From an uncultured Spirochaetales bacterium (GTDB taxonomy: Bacteria; Spirochaetota; Spirochaetia; Sphaerochaetales; Sphaerochaetaceae), in assembly GCA_944388965.1 (NCBI GenBank), contig CALXKL010000003.1, positions 1-64,000 on the forward strand: DNA of 64,000 bases, in the 5' to 3' direction. Below, in pieces: positions 1-6,693 of the stretch (position 1 is the first letter of the stretch; every line of letters starts with the position of its first letter). The notes under the pieces were generated by a model, which ran no database searches, was not told where the DNA came from, and saw only the letters and a list, made by a program, of their open reading frames with translations. A program made the translations under genes and the position numbers.

Positions 1-71
1 AAGTTTCTCCGACCAGTGAAGAAGTATCATCTATCGGAGCTATAGTTCAAACACTTATTCGCATTGCTTGA
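1..71 (+). CDS. Tail-fibre tip cassette P1 (partial, 3' end only)
   Basis: Frame starts at base 3; 22 codons then TGA at 69-71, ending LIRIA. All 71 bases are an inverted identical copy of 3118-3188, the end of cassette C8, and the identity runs to the window edge. Confidence 0.7.
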   Translation, partial: VSPTSEEVSSIGAIVQTLIRIA

Positions 72-320
72 GGCATTTCCGGCAGAACTGATTTCCGAGC
101 CATGCAAACTGATGTATATGGAAGTCTACCAATATTCACCAATACCAGCGGCCTAGTGAGGAAAAAGAATGAAAGTGAAACGGTCGGAGCATATCTGAGC
201 CCAACAGCAAACAGTGGTGCATACAGTAGGTTTTCCCTAGCTTCTTCATATGTTACACCTATCTCAGCGGAAAACTCTGTTGTTTCGGAGAGTCTTACAT
301 GTTTGTTGAGATTGTTATGA
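72..320 (+). CDS. Tail-fibre tip cassette P2 (82 aa, no own start)
   Basis: Opens GISGRTDFRAM and ends CLLRLL. Same length as C11 (2410-2658) and clearly homologous to it in both halves (MQxDVYGSL near the start, SSYVTP then SAENSVVSES near the end), so the two are diverged inverted copies. Confidence 0.75.
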   Translation, partial: GISGRTDFRAMQTDVYGSLPIFTNTSGLVRKKNESETVGAYLSPTANSGAYSRFSLASSYVTPISAENSVVSESLTCLLRLL

Positions 321-548
321 GGCATTAGAGACCAAATGGAAAACATAGCCGCTGCATGCAATCCTTATGATGCGCAAAATGGTATATTCAGGAGAATCGC
401 CTATACAGGGAGATGGGAGCTCAAATGGGGTGTGCCTAGTGGAGGTAGCGCATTCACCCTTATCATGAATTCCTCGTTAGTTGTCCCTCCCGCCACGGAG
501 GACAGGCCGATATCGCATTCAACGAGTTGTCTATTTAGAATCCGATGA
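321..548 (+). CDS. Tail-fibre tip cassette P3 (75 aa, no own start)
   Basis: Opens GIRDQMENIA, carries NSSLVVPPATEDRP and ends CLFRIR. The start differs from the usual GI(S/T)G. Confidence 0.7.
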   Translation, partial: GIRDQMENIAAACNPYDAQNGIFRRIAYTGRWELKWGVPSGGSAFTLIMNSSLVVPPATEDRPISHSTSCLFRIR

Positions 549-794
549 GGCATTAGCGGCAAAATTGGTAATAACGAGCCTTGGAGTAATAGAGGTTTTA
601 CTGGATATGGATGGAATACAGCTACGGGAGCATTTCCAGAACTTATCATTGGAGACATGGCTATAAAACTGGAACCGGGCAATGAGTATTTGTCATTGAC
701 CGCAATTCGATTTGACTCATCAGCCGTTGTTCCGATTTCACTTGAAAGCCATCCTTCTGCAATATCTGTTTGTAGCCTGATTCGTATCGCATGA
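549..794 (+). CDS. Tail-fibre tip cassette P4 (81 aa, no own start)
   Basis: Opens GISGKIGNNE, carries FDSSAVVPISLESHP and ends SLIRIA; one of the clearest examples of the shared C-terminal motif. Confidence 0.72.
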   Translation, partial: GISGKIGNNEPWSNRGFTGYGWNTATGAFPELIIGDMAIKLEPGNEYLSLTAIRFDSSAVVPISLESHPSAISVCSLIRIA

Positions 795-1004
795 GGCATT
801 AGCGGCCGTTTGGGAGGCGTTATTCTTTTCAAAACCGATAAGATTTTCAATCGCATATACCAAGTTATCGGTGGTTACCTATCTCCAAGTGGGGAGGGAT
901 ATGCCATCGACAACATGAAGATGGATATTGGGAAAAGTACTCCCACCGGAACTACGACAAGCCCATCATCGATATCGATGATGTCTCTGCTCCGGATAGC
1001 ATGA
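795..1004 (+). CDS. Tail-fibre tip cassette P5 (69 aa, no own start)
   Basis: Opens GISGRLGGVI and ends SLLRIA. The VP-x-x-x-E motif is weak here (STPTGTTTSP). Confidence 0.7.
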   Translation, partial: GISGRLGGVILFKTDKIFNRIYQVIGGYLSPSGEGYAIDNMKMDIGKSTPTGTTTSPSSISMMSLLRIA

Positions 1005-1262
1005 GGCATTACTGGAACCGTTCGAGTTAATAGCGGACATCAGTATTTTTATGCTATGGGAATTGGCTTCGGTAAAGACTCATACAGAGCTCTACACGCT
1101 TCACCTAAAGAAGGTAATCATATTGCCCCGAGAAGTGCTCCTAGCGAAGCAGCTAAAGATTCTACCGCCCAGTTTGAAGTAGACACCTCGTATGAGATTC
1201 CAGTTGCGATGGTGAACACACCAGTGGCCATGTCTGTATCTGTTCTGCTCAGAATATCCTGA
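1005..1262 (+). CDS. Tail-fibre tip cassette P6 (85 aa, no own start)
   Basis: Opens GITGTVRVNS, carries DTSYEIPVAMVNTP and ends VLLRIS. Last rightward cassette; its 3' end overlaps the 3' end of the leftward cassette C16 by 14 bases (1249-1262) and its TGA is not followed by GGCATT, so no standard site exists at this tail-to-tail junction. Confidence 0.7.
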   Translation, partial: GITGTVRVNSGHQYFYAMGIGFGKDSYRALHASPKEGNHIAPRSAPSEAAKDSTAQFEVDTSYEIPVAMVNTPVAMSVSVLLRIS

Positions 1263-1467
1263 GCAGACATTGCATAGTCTGATTGATAGAAGCAATCTCT
1301 TGGGCCAATGGAACTTTTGTTGATGTATCGTAATACCCCTTGTTTGCCTTGTATCCATTTATGTCCTTGGTAACTGCTATGATGTACGGCCATTGCTCAG
1401 TTTTATGCCAGAAAGGTTTTGTCGGAGACCATCCTGATAGAATGGGGCCAGGCGATCCGGAAATGCC
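1249..1467 (-). CDS. Tail-fibre tip cassette C16 (72 aa, no own start)
   Basis: Opens GISGSPGPILSG, collagen-like in its Gly spacing, carries DTSTKVPLAQEIA and ends CLLRIF. First of the 16 leftward cassettes counted from the junction; shares its stop region with P6. Confidence 0.7.
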   Translation of the reverse strand, partial: GISGSPGPILSGWSPTKPFWHKTEQWPYIIAVTKDINGYKANKGYYDTSTKVPLAQEIASINQTMQCLLRIF

Positions 1468-1707
1468 TCATCTCAGTCGCATCAGGCCAGCAATACTAGA
1501 AAAAGCGGGAGTCGAAACTTTTGCAGTAGGTACAGCTCTCGAGGAATTGAAATGTAGAACCGCCCTATTTATGACATAGGTGGTGGAACCCATTGAGACG
1601 TTCCATCTTCCATCTGTCGGATAGAATGGCCCTGTTCCTCTGCTGTCTACCATTTCATTCGATTTACCAGAAAAAATCATGACTTCTGTCTTATATCCTA
1701 TAATGCC
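1468..1707 (-). CDS. Tail-fibre tip cassette C15 (79 aa, no own start)
   Basis: Opens GIIGYKTEVM, carries FNSSRAVPTAKVSTP and ends LMRLR. The RAVPT block is the closest of all to the usual phage tail-fibre C-terminal consensus. Confidence 0.72.
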   Translation of the reverse strand, partial: GIIGYKTEVMIFSGKSNEMVDSRGTGPFYPTDGRWNVSMGSTTYVINRAVLHFNSSRAVPTAKVSTPAFSSIAGLMRLR

Positions 1708-1941
1708 TCATCGAATCCTGATAAGGCATATGAATGAAATGAATAATGGATGACTCTCATTAGACTCGGGAACCACGTTACCTGAGTCGAACTCAACGGC
1801 ACACCAGCCGCTTCCATTCGGGGCAGAACTGGATGAATAGCGGTCTGTCGCCTTGCCGGGTTGGAAAGCACCAAACAGACCAGTACGAACATAAGAGGAT
1901 CCTGAAAATGTTTCGTTCGGATTTAGCCTTCCTGAAATGCC
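1708..1941 (-). CDS. Tail-fibre tip cassette C14 (77 aa, no own start)
   Basis: Opens GISGRLNPNE, carries FDSGNVVPESNESHP and ends CLIRIR. Confidence 0.72.
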   Translation of the reverse strand, partial: GISGRLNPNETFSGSSYVRTGLFGAFQPGKATDRYSSSSAPNGSGWCAVEFDSGNVVPESNESHPLFISFICLIRIR

Positions 1942-2169
1942 TCAACCTATTCGTATGAGTTGTTTCACAGTCGCGTTGATTGAAACATTTTCTATCGCAA
2001 CTGGCAGGCTTCCAGAAGAGTCAAGGTATAGTCCATGCATAAGATACTTAAGCCCTCCATCACCAATATACGCATGGAAGTAATCAGCAGAGCCTGTTTT
2101 ATAAAATGCTCCAGCACCTCCAATAAAAGGGGAGTCGCATAGAAACTTTTTTACATTTCCGGTAATGCC
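1942..2169 (-). CDS. Tail-fibre tip cassette C13 (75 aa, no own start)
   Basis: Opens GITGNVKKFL, carries LDSSGSLPVAIENV and ends QLIRIG. Shares an IGDGGLKY-type block with C9 (IGDGSFKF), so these two are related. Confidence 0.7.
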   Translation of the reverse strand, partial: GITGNVKKFLCDSPFIGGAGAFYKTGSADYFHAYIGDGGLKYLMHGLYLDSSGSLPVAIENVSINATVKQLIRIG

Positions 2170-2409
2170 TCATGTAATTCTGAGTAGAGTGTTCATTATC
2201 ACCGCACCAGGGTTAGTTTCGTCTGCAATTGGAACAGTACGGCCTGAATCGATTCTCAGCTCTCCGAGCGATCCAGCGCCATCTGTGATATTGGCGCTGG
2301 AATATCTGATTTCAATTGGTCCATAGAAGACGCCAGTGAAATTTGTCATCAATGCCGTACCTCCATGATAATTGTTTTGTCCGTGTAAACCAACTTTTCC
2401 CCTAATGCC
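2170..2409 (-). CDS. Tail-fibre tip cassette C12 (79 aa, no own start)
   Basis: Opens GIRGKVGLHG, carries DSGRTVPIADETNP and ends TLLRIT. Confidence 0.7.
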   Translation of the reverse strand, partial: GIRGKVGLHGQNNYHGGTALMTNFTGVFYGPIEIRYSSANITDGAGSLGELRIDSGRTVPIADETNPGAVIMNTLLRIT

Positions 2410-2658
2410 TCATAACAATCTCAACAAACATGTAAGACTCTCCGAAACAACAGAGTTTTCCGCTGAGACAGGAGTGACATACGAAGATTCCATAGAAACC
2501 CTATTGGGTACGCCATCGTATCCTGATCTTGCTAAATATGATAACGATGTTTCTCCTGTCCCTTTTTGATCCAACATTCCGCGGGTCTCGATGAATATTG
2601 ATAGACTTCCATATACATCAGATTGCATGGCTCGGAAATCAATTCTGCCGGTAATGCC
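2410..2658 (-). CDS. Tail-fibre tip cassette C11 (82 aa, no own start)
   Basis: Opens GITGRIDFRAM and ends CLLRLL; inverted diverged copy of P2 (72-320), identical in length. Confidence 0.74.
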   Translation of the reverse strand, partial: GITGRIDFRAMQSDVYGSLSIFIETRGMLDQKGTGETSLSYLARSGYDGVPNRVSMESSYVTPVSAENSVVSESLTCLLRLL

Positions 2659-2889
2659 TCATCGAATTCGGAGAAGACATGTGGTGTTTATCATGACTGG
2701 ATGAGCCTCGGTGCTATCGGGAATTCTATAGCTGGAATTGAGATAGATGTTGGCCGTCCTGTTTGATTGGCTGATATTCGAACCTTTGCCTTCAGTGAGT
2801 ACCAGTTTGAATACGCCGCCAGCAGGCCGTATCGAGTTGACTGTGACAGCTCCATATGGGTCAGGTCCTGTTATCTGGCCTATAATGCC
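2659..2889 (-). CDS. Tail-fibre tip cassette C10 (76 aa, no own start)
   Basis: Opens GIIGQITGPD, carries NSSYRIPDSTEAHP and ends CLLRIR. Confidence 0.7.
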   Translation of the reverse strand, partial: GIIGQITGPDPYGAVTVNSIRPAGGVFKLVLTEGKGSNISQSNRTANIYLNSSYRIPDSTEAHPVMINTTCLLRIR

Positions 2890-3117
2890 TCATCGAATTC
2901 TTAGCAAAGTTTCTACCGAGATCAGTAATGGAAGATTTTCTGTCGTTATAGGTATGGATCCAGACGTATCAAATAGGACCTCTCGTGGAATAAATTTAAA
3001 TGAACCATCGCCTATGCCAGAGAAATAGCTTTTGAATGGGGCAGTTCTAAAGAACGCTCCTTCACCTCCTTCAAATGGCGACAAAAAAAGGGTTCCGTGA
3101 AGCAATCCCCTAATGCC
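2890..3117 (-). CDS. Tail-fibre tip cassette C9 (75 aa, no own start)
   Basis: Opens GIRGLLHGTL, carries FDTSGSIPITTENLP and ends TLLRIR. Confidence 0.72.
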   Translation of the reverse strand, partial: GIRGLLHGTLFLSPFEGGEGAFFRTAPFKSYFSGIGDGSFKFIPREVLFDTSGSIPITTENLPLLISVETLLRIR

Positions 3118-3339
3118 TCAAGCAATGCGAATAAGTGTTTGAACTATAGCTCCGATAGATGATACTTCTTCACTGGTCGGAGAAACTTTGGACGAGTTAA
3201 ATTTAAGCTTGACTCCATCATCTCTCCATGCACCGTCATTCCTTTTTGATTCTCCTAACGCAGTTGTCAATGCTCCTTCGTTTTTACTTCCAACGGAGTA
3301 CTCTCCATATAGAGAGAGTGTCGTGCTTCCTGAAATGCC
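3118..3339 (-). CDS. Tail-fibre tip cassette C8 (73 aa, no own start)
   Basis: Opens GISGSTTLSL, carries FNSSKVSPTSEEVS and ends TLIRIA. Its last 71 bases occur again, inverted and identical, at 1-71. Confidence 0.72.
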   Translation of the reverse strand, partial: GISGSTTLSLYGEYSVGSKNEGALTTALGESKRNDGAWRDDGVKLKFNSSKVSPTSEEVSSIGAIVQTLIRIA

Positions 3340-3570
3340 TCAAAGTACTCTGAGCAACCAGATAGTGCTGGCACCAAGAGGACTGTTCTCCGCACTTACT
3401 GGTACGACATTAGATGACGAGAATGCGATTCCTGTGTCATTGGAATTGTTGCCGTAGGCCAATCCGGCTCCGGATGATGTCACAGCAAAATTAGCAAAGG
3501 CTCCGCTGGGGGTGGAAATGATTGAGCCTCCAGTTTGAAGAGCCTTAAACTTAAGACTTCCTGTAATGCC
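3340..3570 (-). CDS. Tail-fibre tip cassette C7 (76 aa, no own start)
   Basis: Opens GITGSLKFKA, carries SSSNVVPVSAENSP and ends WLLRVL. Confidence 0.7.
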   Translation of the reverse strand, partial: GITGSLKFKALQTGGSIISTPSGAFANFAVTSSGAGLAYGNNSNDTGIAFSSSNVVPVSAENSPLGASTIWLLRVL

Positions 3571-3816
3571 TCATCGGATTCGGAGAAGACAATTTTGAAC
3601 ACTGGATATTGGCACTACTCCATCAGAAGACCTCGGATTCTCTTTCGTAGAGTTAAGCCGCATTCCTAAAAATACATATTCGCCTCCTGCTGGAGAAAAG
3701 ATTCCAAGATCAATAATGGCTGTATAGCTGTTCAAGACTGTCTTTAGCGGAATTACTCCAGAATACGACATTGCAAGGATATATCCAGCCCCTTTTGTTT
3801 CGCGACTGCTAATGCC
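3571..3816 (-). CDS. Tail-fibre tip cassette C6 (81 aa, no own start)
   Basis: Opens GISSRETKGAG, carries PRSSDGVVPISSVQ and ends CLLRIR. Confidence 0.7.
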   Translation of the reverse strand, partial: GISSRETKGAGYILAMSYSGVIPLKTVLNSYTAIIDLGIFSPAGGEYVFLGMRLNSTKENPRSSDGVVPISSVQNCLLRIR

Positions 3817-4056
3817 TCATGTAATTCGGAGCAAACATGTCATAGAAAAGTTCAGGGGATGGTTTGTCTTATCTATAGGTATCACAAGCCCGTTATCTAT
3901 TTTGAATCCGTTCGATTTCTGTTCTTTATCAGAAGATATTGATGCTGAAGGATAGACCTCATTGAAAGCAAGATTCTGAATGCATCCAGAGCCAGTATAG
4001 AAAGAAGGTGGCAAAGACATTAAATCATTCGATGTCTCATGTCGACCGCTAATGCC
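3817..4056 (-). CDS. Tail-fibre tip cassette C5 (79 aa, no own start)
   Basis: Opens GISGRHETSN, carries IDNGLVIPIDKTNHP and ends CLLRIT. Confidence 0.7.
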   Translation of the reverse strand, partial: GISGRHETSNDLMSLPPSFYTGSGCIQNLAFNEVYPSASISSDKEQKSNGFKIDNGLVIPIDKTNHPLNFSMTCLLRIT

Positions 4057-4260
4057 TCAACAAATTCGGATAAGAACCGACACGGACAAAGAGGCAGGCA
4101 ACATCTCATCAGTTGTCGGAACGGCTATGGGAGTTTTAATTTGCACAATACCAACGCCCAACCCGCCACCAGCTTGGACATTATGCTGGTAATATCCAAC
4201 CCTAACAATAGGACCACCAACCGGCAAAGAAACAACTCCACCAATTTGACCGCTAATGCC
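4057..4260 (-). CDS. Tail-fibre tip cassette C4 (67 aa, no own start)
   Basis: Opens GISGQIGGVV, carries IKTPIAVPTTDEMLP and ends VLIRIC. Shortest complete cassette. Confidence 0.7.
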   Translation of the reverse strand, partial: GISGQIGGVVSLPVGGPIVRVGYYQHNVQAGGGLGVGIVQIKTPIAVPTTDEMLPASLSVSVLIRIC

Positions 4261-4479
4261 TCACTTAATCCTAAGCAAACTTGCAACGCATACGGAAATT
4301 GGGGTGGATTCTTCCATCACAGGCGCGACATAAGAAGAGTCAAAATGGATGTCCCAGGAACCTAGCGCGTCGCCTCTTACAACATAGCCTTCCATCTTCC
4401 TTGAGCCTTGAAAAGGCCCCGAGCGCTCATCACTTGAATTAGCACCACCTAGTATGAAATCACACCATCCAGTAATGCC
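4261..4479 (-). CDS. Tail-fibre tip cassette C3 (72 aa, no own start)
   Basis: Opens GITGWCDFIL, carries FDSSYVAPVMEESTP and ends SLLRIK. Confidence 0.7.
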   Translation of the reverse strand, partial: GITGWCDFILGGANSSDERSGPFQGSRKMEGYVVRGDALGSWDIHFDSSYVAPVMEESTPISVCVASLLRIK

Positions 4480-4737
4480 TCATGCTATACGAATCATGCT
4501 TGTAAAGCCCGTTGAAATTGGAACAATCTCAGTATGAATCGGCACTACTAGGGAAATATCAAATGGTGCGCCAGCGGCAAATTTGAAGAAACTTCCGGCG
4601 GATAATTGGCTGTAGAAATCTTCTTCACCATGTGCTTCATATTTCGCAAAGGCTCCTGTCCCAGCTCCTCCGTTGTGCATTAATTCGTCACTACGAGAGA
4701 CCAAATTTATATTCGCCGGCAGGTTTCCTGTAATGCC
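4480..4737 (-). CDS. Tail-fibre tip cassette C2 (85 aa, no own start)
   Basis: Opens GITGNLPANI, carries FDISLVVPIHTEIVP and ends SMIRIA. Confidence 0.7.
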   Translation of the reverse strand, partial: GITGNLPANINLVSRSDELMHNGGAGTGAFAKYEAHGEEDFYSQLSAGSFFKFAAGAPFDISLVVPIHTEIVPISTGFTSMIRIA

Positions 4738-4944
4738 TCATGTTATGCGTAGGAGTACATGCATCGGAAGGGAAGCTGGCGCAGAATCATTCGAAGTTGG
4801 AACCATTCTGGATATGTCGAGCGCGGGAATAACAACACCAAGTCCACCTTGTGATTGGATCCACCAGTCTGCAGCAGTCTTCTTTGGTCTGAACAATTTA
4901 TCCACGCCGTAATTGATAACGGTGCCAACACTTCCTGAAATGCC
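4738..4944 (-). CDS. Tail-fibre tip cassette C1 (68 aa, no own start)
   Basis: Opens GISGSVGTVI, carries LDISRMVPTSNDSAP and ends VLLRIT. It begins directly after the recombinase stop codon and in the same frame as the recombinase. Confidence 0.7.
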   Translation of the reverse strand, partial: GISGSVGTVINYGVDKLFRPKKTAADWWIQSQGGLGVVIPALDISRMVPTSNDSAPASLPMHVLLRIT

Positions 4945-5706
4945 TCACCATGTGACGATTTTCGAAATTCTCCTACTAATGCCCTTGCTTGTCTTTCGTA
5001 GGTAACGGACCGTTGTCTTGATGTCCGCGTGACCCAACAGATCCTGTAGAAACTTGAGATCCTTGCATCGCTCATAGACATTCCTGGCATAGAAGGCACG
5101 GAATTCGTGTGGGTGCATGGGCGCCTTTGGAATGCCATATCGCTTCGCAAAAGCATGCAACCGTTTACGTATGACACCTTGATTGTAAGGCAGGATGAAT
5201 CCGTCCTCCTTATAGGTTGACAGCACTTCCTGTCTTAGTCGTGAGCCAAACCATATTCTTCTGAATTTCGTCCCTTTTCCACAAACATCAACATATCCTA
5301 CCCGCAGATCCTCCCTCTTGATCTGGAGAAATTCACTGATTCGGACGCCTGTGCAGGCAAGTATCTTGATTGCCGCCCACCACCTATATTCACCATCCTC
5401 CAGCAAACATCCGAGAAGCTTCTCATACTGACTCATCGTAAGCTGGCTCTCCACAAACTGTTGCTGTTGAACTTTTATCGGCTTGAGCCGCCATCGTGTC
5501 TTCGTGTATTCCGCATAGCGGTTGATGGCATGGATTCTGATGTTGACAGTCGCCGGCTTAACTCTTCGCATCTCGTTCTCTTTCCACTCGCATGCATCAG
5601 CGAAGGTCCACTTGTACTCCCTGAAGTAGTATTTCATCGACATCGCATAGCTCATCGCGGTCCCTGTAGCCAGCCCTTTCCTCTTCAACCATTTCTCGAA
5701 ATCCAT
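4945..5706 (-). CDS. Tyrosine recombinase adjacent to the cassette array
   Basis: A 253-residue site-specific recombinase of the phage-integrase (XerC/D-like) family. Visible catalytic positions are the first Arg in TGVRISEFLQ, a Lys in GKGTKFRRIW, the H-x-x-R box in HPHEFRAFYARN, the second His in LLGHADIKTT and the Tyr in TVRYLR. The N-terminal 90 residues look like a SAM-like DNA-binding core. ATG at 5706 is chosen because GGGG lies just upstream and because a longer frame would run through the divergent gene at 5761. The protein ends KIVTW and its TGA is the TGA of the last array site, so the gene behaves as if it were the outermost cassette. Position beside 21 sites, and a separate phage integrase at 29150, suggest it is dedicated to cassette shuffling. 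That role is inference. Confidence 0.85.
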   Translation of the reverse strand: MDFEKWLKRKGLATGTAMSYAMSMKYYFREYKWTFADACEWKENEMRRVKPATVNIRIHAINRYAEYTKTRWRLKPIKVQQQQFVESQLTMSQYEKLLGCLLEDGEYRWWAAIKILACTGVRISEFLQIKREDLRVGYVDVCGKGTKFRRIWFGSRLRQEVLSTYKEDGFILPYNQGVIRKRLHAFAKRYGIPKAPMHPHEFRAFYARNVYERCKDLKFLQDLLGHADIKTTVRYLRKTSKGISRRISKIVTW

Positions 5707-5760
5707 ATTGTCCCCTATTGTCCCTCGTGTACCGAGGCTCTGTAGTATCATAGCCCCGAC
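5707..5760. promoter_or_regulatory. Divergent recombinase/lysis intergenic region with tandem TATTGTCCC repeat
   Basis: Between the recombinase and the lysis genes, TATTGTCCC occurs twice in tandem across the recombinase start (about 5706-5724). On the coding strand the repeat overlaps the G-rich ribosome site, so it could be an operator or a slippage-prone ribosome-site spacer. No convincing promoter pair was found. Confidence 0.3.
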
Positions 5761-6213
5761 ATGAGCACGGACCTGAACCCAGAGTTTGAGCGAAAGCGTA
5801 GAAAAGTCATCGATGAGCTTAGAGCAACCCTCTCCTCCTCCACTATCTCCAGCGAGGAGAAGAGGCTGTTCGAATCCACGATAAAGGCACTTGAAGAATT
5901 GACAGAAGGTGTCGATGCTGCACATAGACGGATCCTAGCACGTAAACAGGAAATGCTAGCGCTGAATCACAAGATGACGGAACTCGCATCGGCCATCAGG
6001 GACATCATCGATGCCATGGACGATATGGAGAGCAACATCTCAAAGAAGATCGATGCCCAGAATCGGAGTAATCGCAGGTTCTACATCGGCATGAGCCTGG
6101 CATCTGCAGTAATCATCGGATTCATGGCATATATCGCCTTCGGAAGCAAGGAGGCTATAACTTCGCTTGGTACACTCACCCAGGCCCTTAAACTTCTGGA
6201 CATCATAATTTAG
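5761..6213 (+). CDS. Coiled-coil protein with C-terminal membrane segment (lysis region)
   Basis: A 150-residue protein not assigned to a family. Residues 1-105 are highly charged with heptad-like spacing (coiled coil); about 108-130 form one hydrophobic segment (ASAVIIGFMAYIAF), followed by a short amphipathic tail. First gene of a rightward block ending in spanin-like genes, so a role in lysis or as a tail-anchored phage membrane protein is likely, but holin activity cannot be read from sequence. No clear ribosome site precedes the ATG. Confidence 0.6.
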   Translation: MSTDLNPEFERKRRKVIDELRATLSSSTISSEEKRLFESTIKALEELTEGVDAAHRRILARKQEMLALNHKMTELASAIRDIIDAMDDMESNISKKIDAQNRSNRRFYIGMSLASAVIIGFMAYIAFGSKEAITSLGTLTQALKLLDIII

Positions 6214-6225
6214 GAGGAAGATAGA

Positions 6226-6693
6226 ATGGATGTTTTCTTGTTGACGATCATGGAATTCTTCAAGGCCGTCATATGGCAGATCGTCATGTTCTTCTTGTGT
6301 GGTATTGCATTCGAGCTTGCCGTGGAATTCGTAAAGGCCACGCTTTATCCAGCTGACAAGGGCAAGGAATGTCCACGATGGCTCGGGATGCTTCTTGGGG
6401 CGCTCATAACCACTGTGTACATCATCATGGCCTACATTGCAAATGCGACATTCGGCGATGCGGGGTGGTACATCCCCGGCGGCTTCGTCTTTCTGCCTGT
6501 ATGGGCGATCCTCTTCTATTTCTATCAGTACAAGGCGCTACGGGTTGCGAAGTGGTTCAGGGACAGGATGTTCCCGAACCTTAAGCGTCCTCAGGACAAG
6601 CCGCACAGGAAACGTACTGCACTAAAAAACCTTACGGACGACCAGTTGTCGAAGCTGGCCAGCATCGTCGAATCAGGAGAACTGGATGGCTGA
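6226..6693 (+). CDS. Putative phage holin-like membrane protein
   Basis: 155 residues with about three hydrophobic segments (roughly 10-30, 48-66 and 75-95) and a basic, hydrophilic C-terminus (from about 100). GGAGGAAG lies 8 bases before the ATG. Its position ahead of Rz-like and Rz1-like genes and its topology fit a holin, but membrane anchor proteins of other functions cannot be excluded. It overlaps the next gene by 8 bases. Confidence 0.5.
   Translation: MDVFLLTIMEFFKAVIWQIVMFFLCGIAFELAVEFVKATLYPADKGKECPRWLGMLLGALITTVYIIMAYIANATFGDAGWYIPGGFVFLPVWAILFYFYQYKALRVAKWFRDRMFPNLKRPQDKPHRKRTALKNLTDDQLSKLASIVESGELDG

Larger units (their letters stand above)
1..4947. repeat. Shufflon-like array of tail-fibre tip cassettes and recombination sites
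   Basis: Twenty-two coding cassettes are separated by 21 copies of TGAGGCATT(A/T). On the + strand the sites begin at 69, 318, 546, 792 and 1002; on the - strand their left edges are at 1461, 1701, 1935, 2163, 2403, 2652, 2883, 3111, 3333, 3564, 3810, 4050, 4254, 4473, 4731 and 4938. The TGA of each site is the stop of one cassette and the following GGC-ATT is the first two codons (Gly-Ile) of the next, in the same frame. Every complete cassette is a multiple of three long. Products share GI(S/T)G at the start and a C-terminal pattern (D/N)SS-x-x-(V/I)P-x-x-x-E-x-x-P then L-L-R-I-x, which resembles the C-terminus of phage tail-collar/tail-fibre proteins. No cassette has its own ribosome site. 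The constant N-terminal gene is not in the window, presumably left of 1. Function as switchable receptor-binding tips is inference. Confidence 0.88.

Noticed and set aside
401-856. 151-residue minus-strand ORF in the array
   Set aside because: It runs antisense to cassettes P3 and P4; the sense frames share conserved starts and ends, while this frame only repeats the complement of the site (LMPH).
1-4947. Integron with attC sites
   Set aside because: The separating sites are a single short conserved core without the long imperfect palindrome and variable loop of attC, the cassettes lack their own starts, and the recombinase lacks a visible IntI-specific insertion. A shufflon-like array fits better.
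1-4947. Diversity-generating retroelement or CRISPR array
   Set aside because: No reverse transcriptase or template repeat is present; units are 200-260 bp coding cassettes, not 30-bp repeats with spacers.
4945-5925. Longer recombinase start at 5925
   Set aside because: The extension overlaps the divergent gene at 5761 and has no domain match; the start at 5706 has a G-rich ribosome site.
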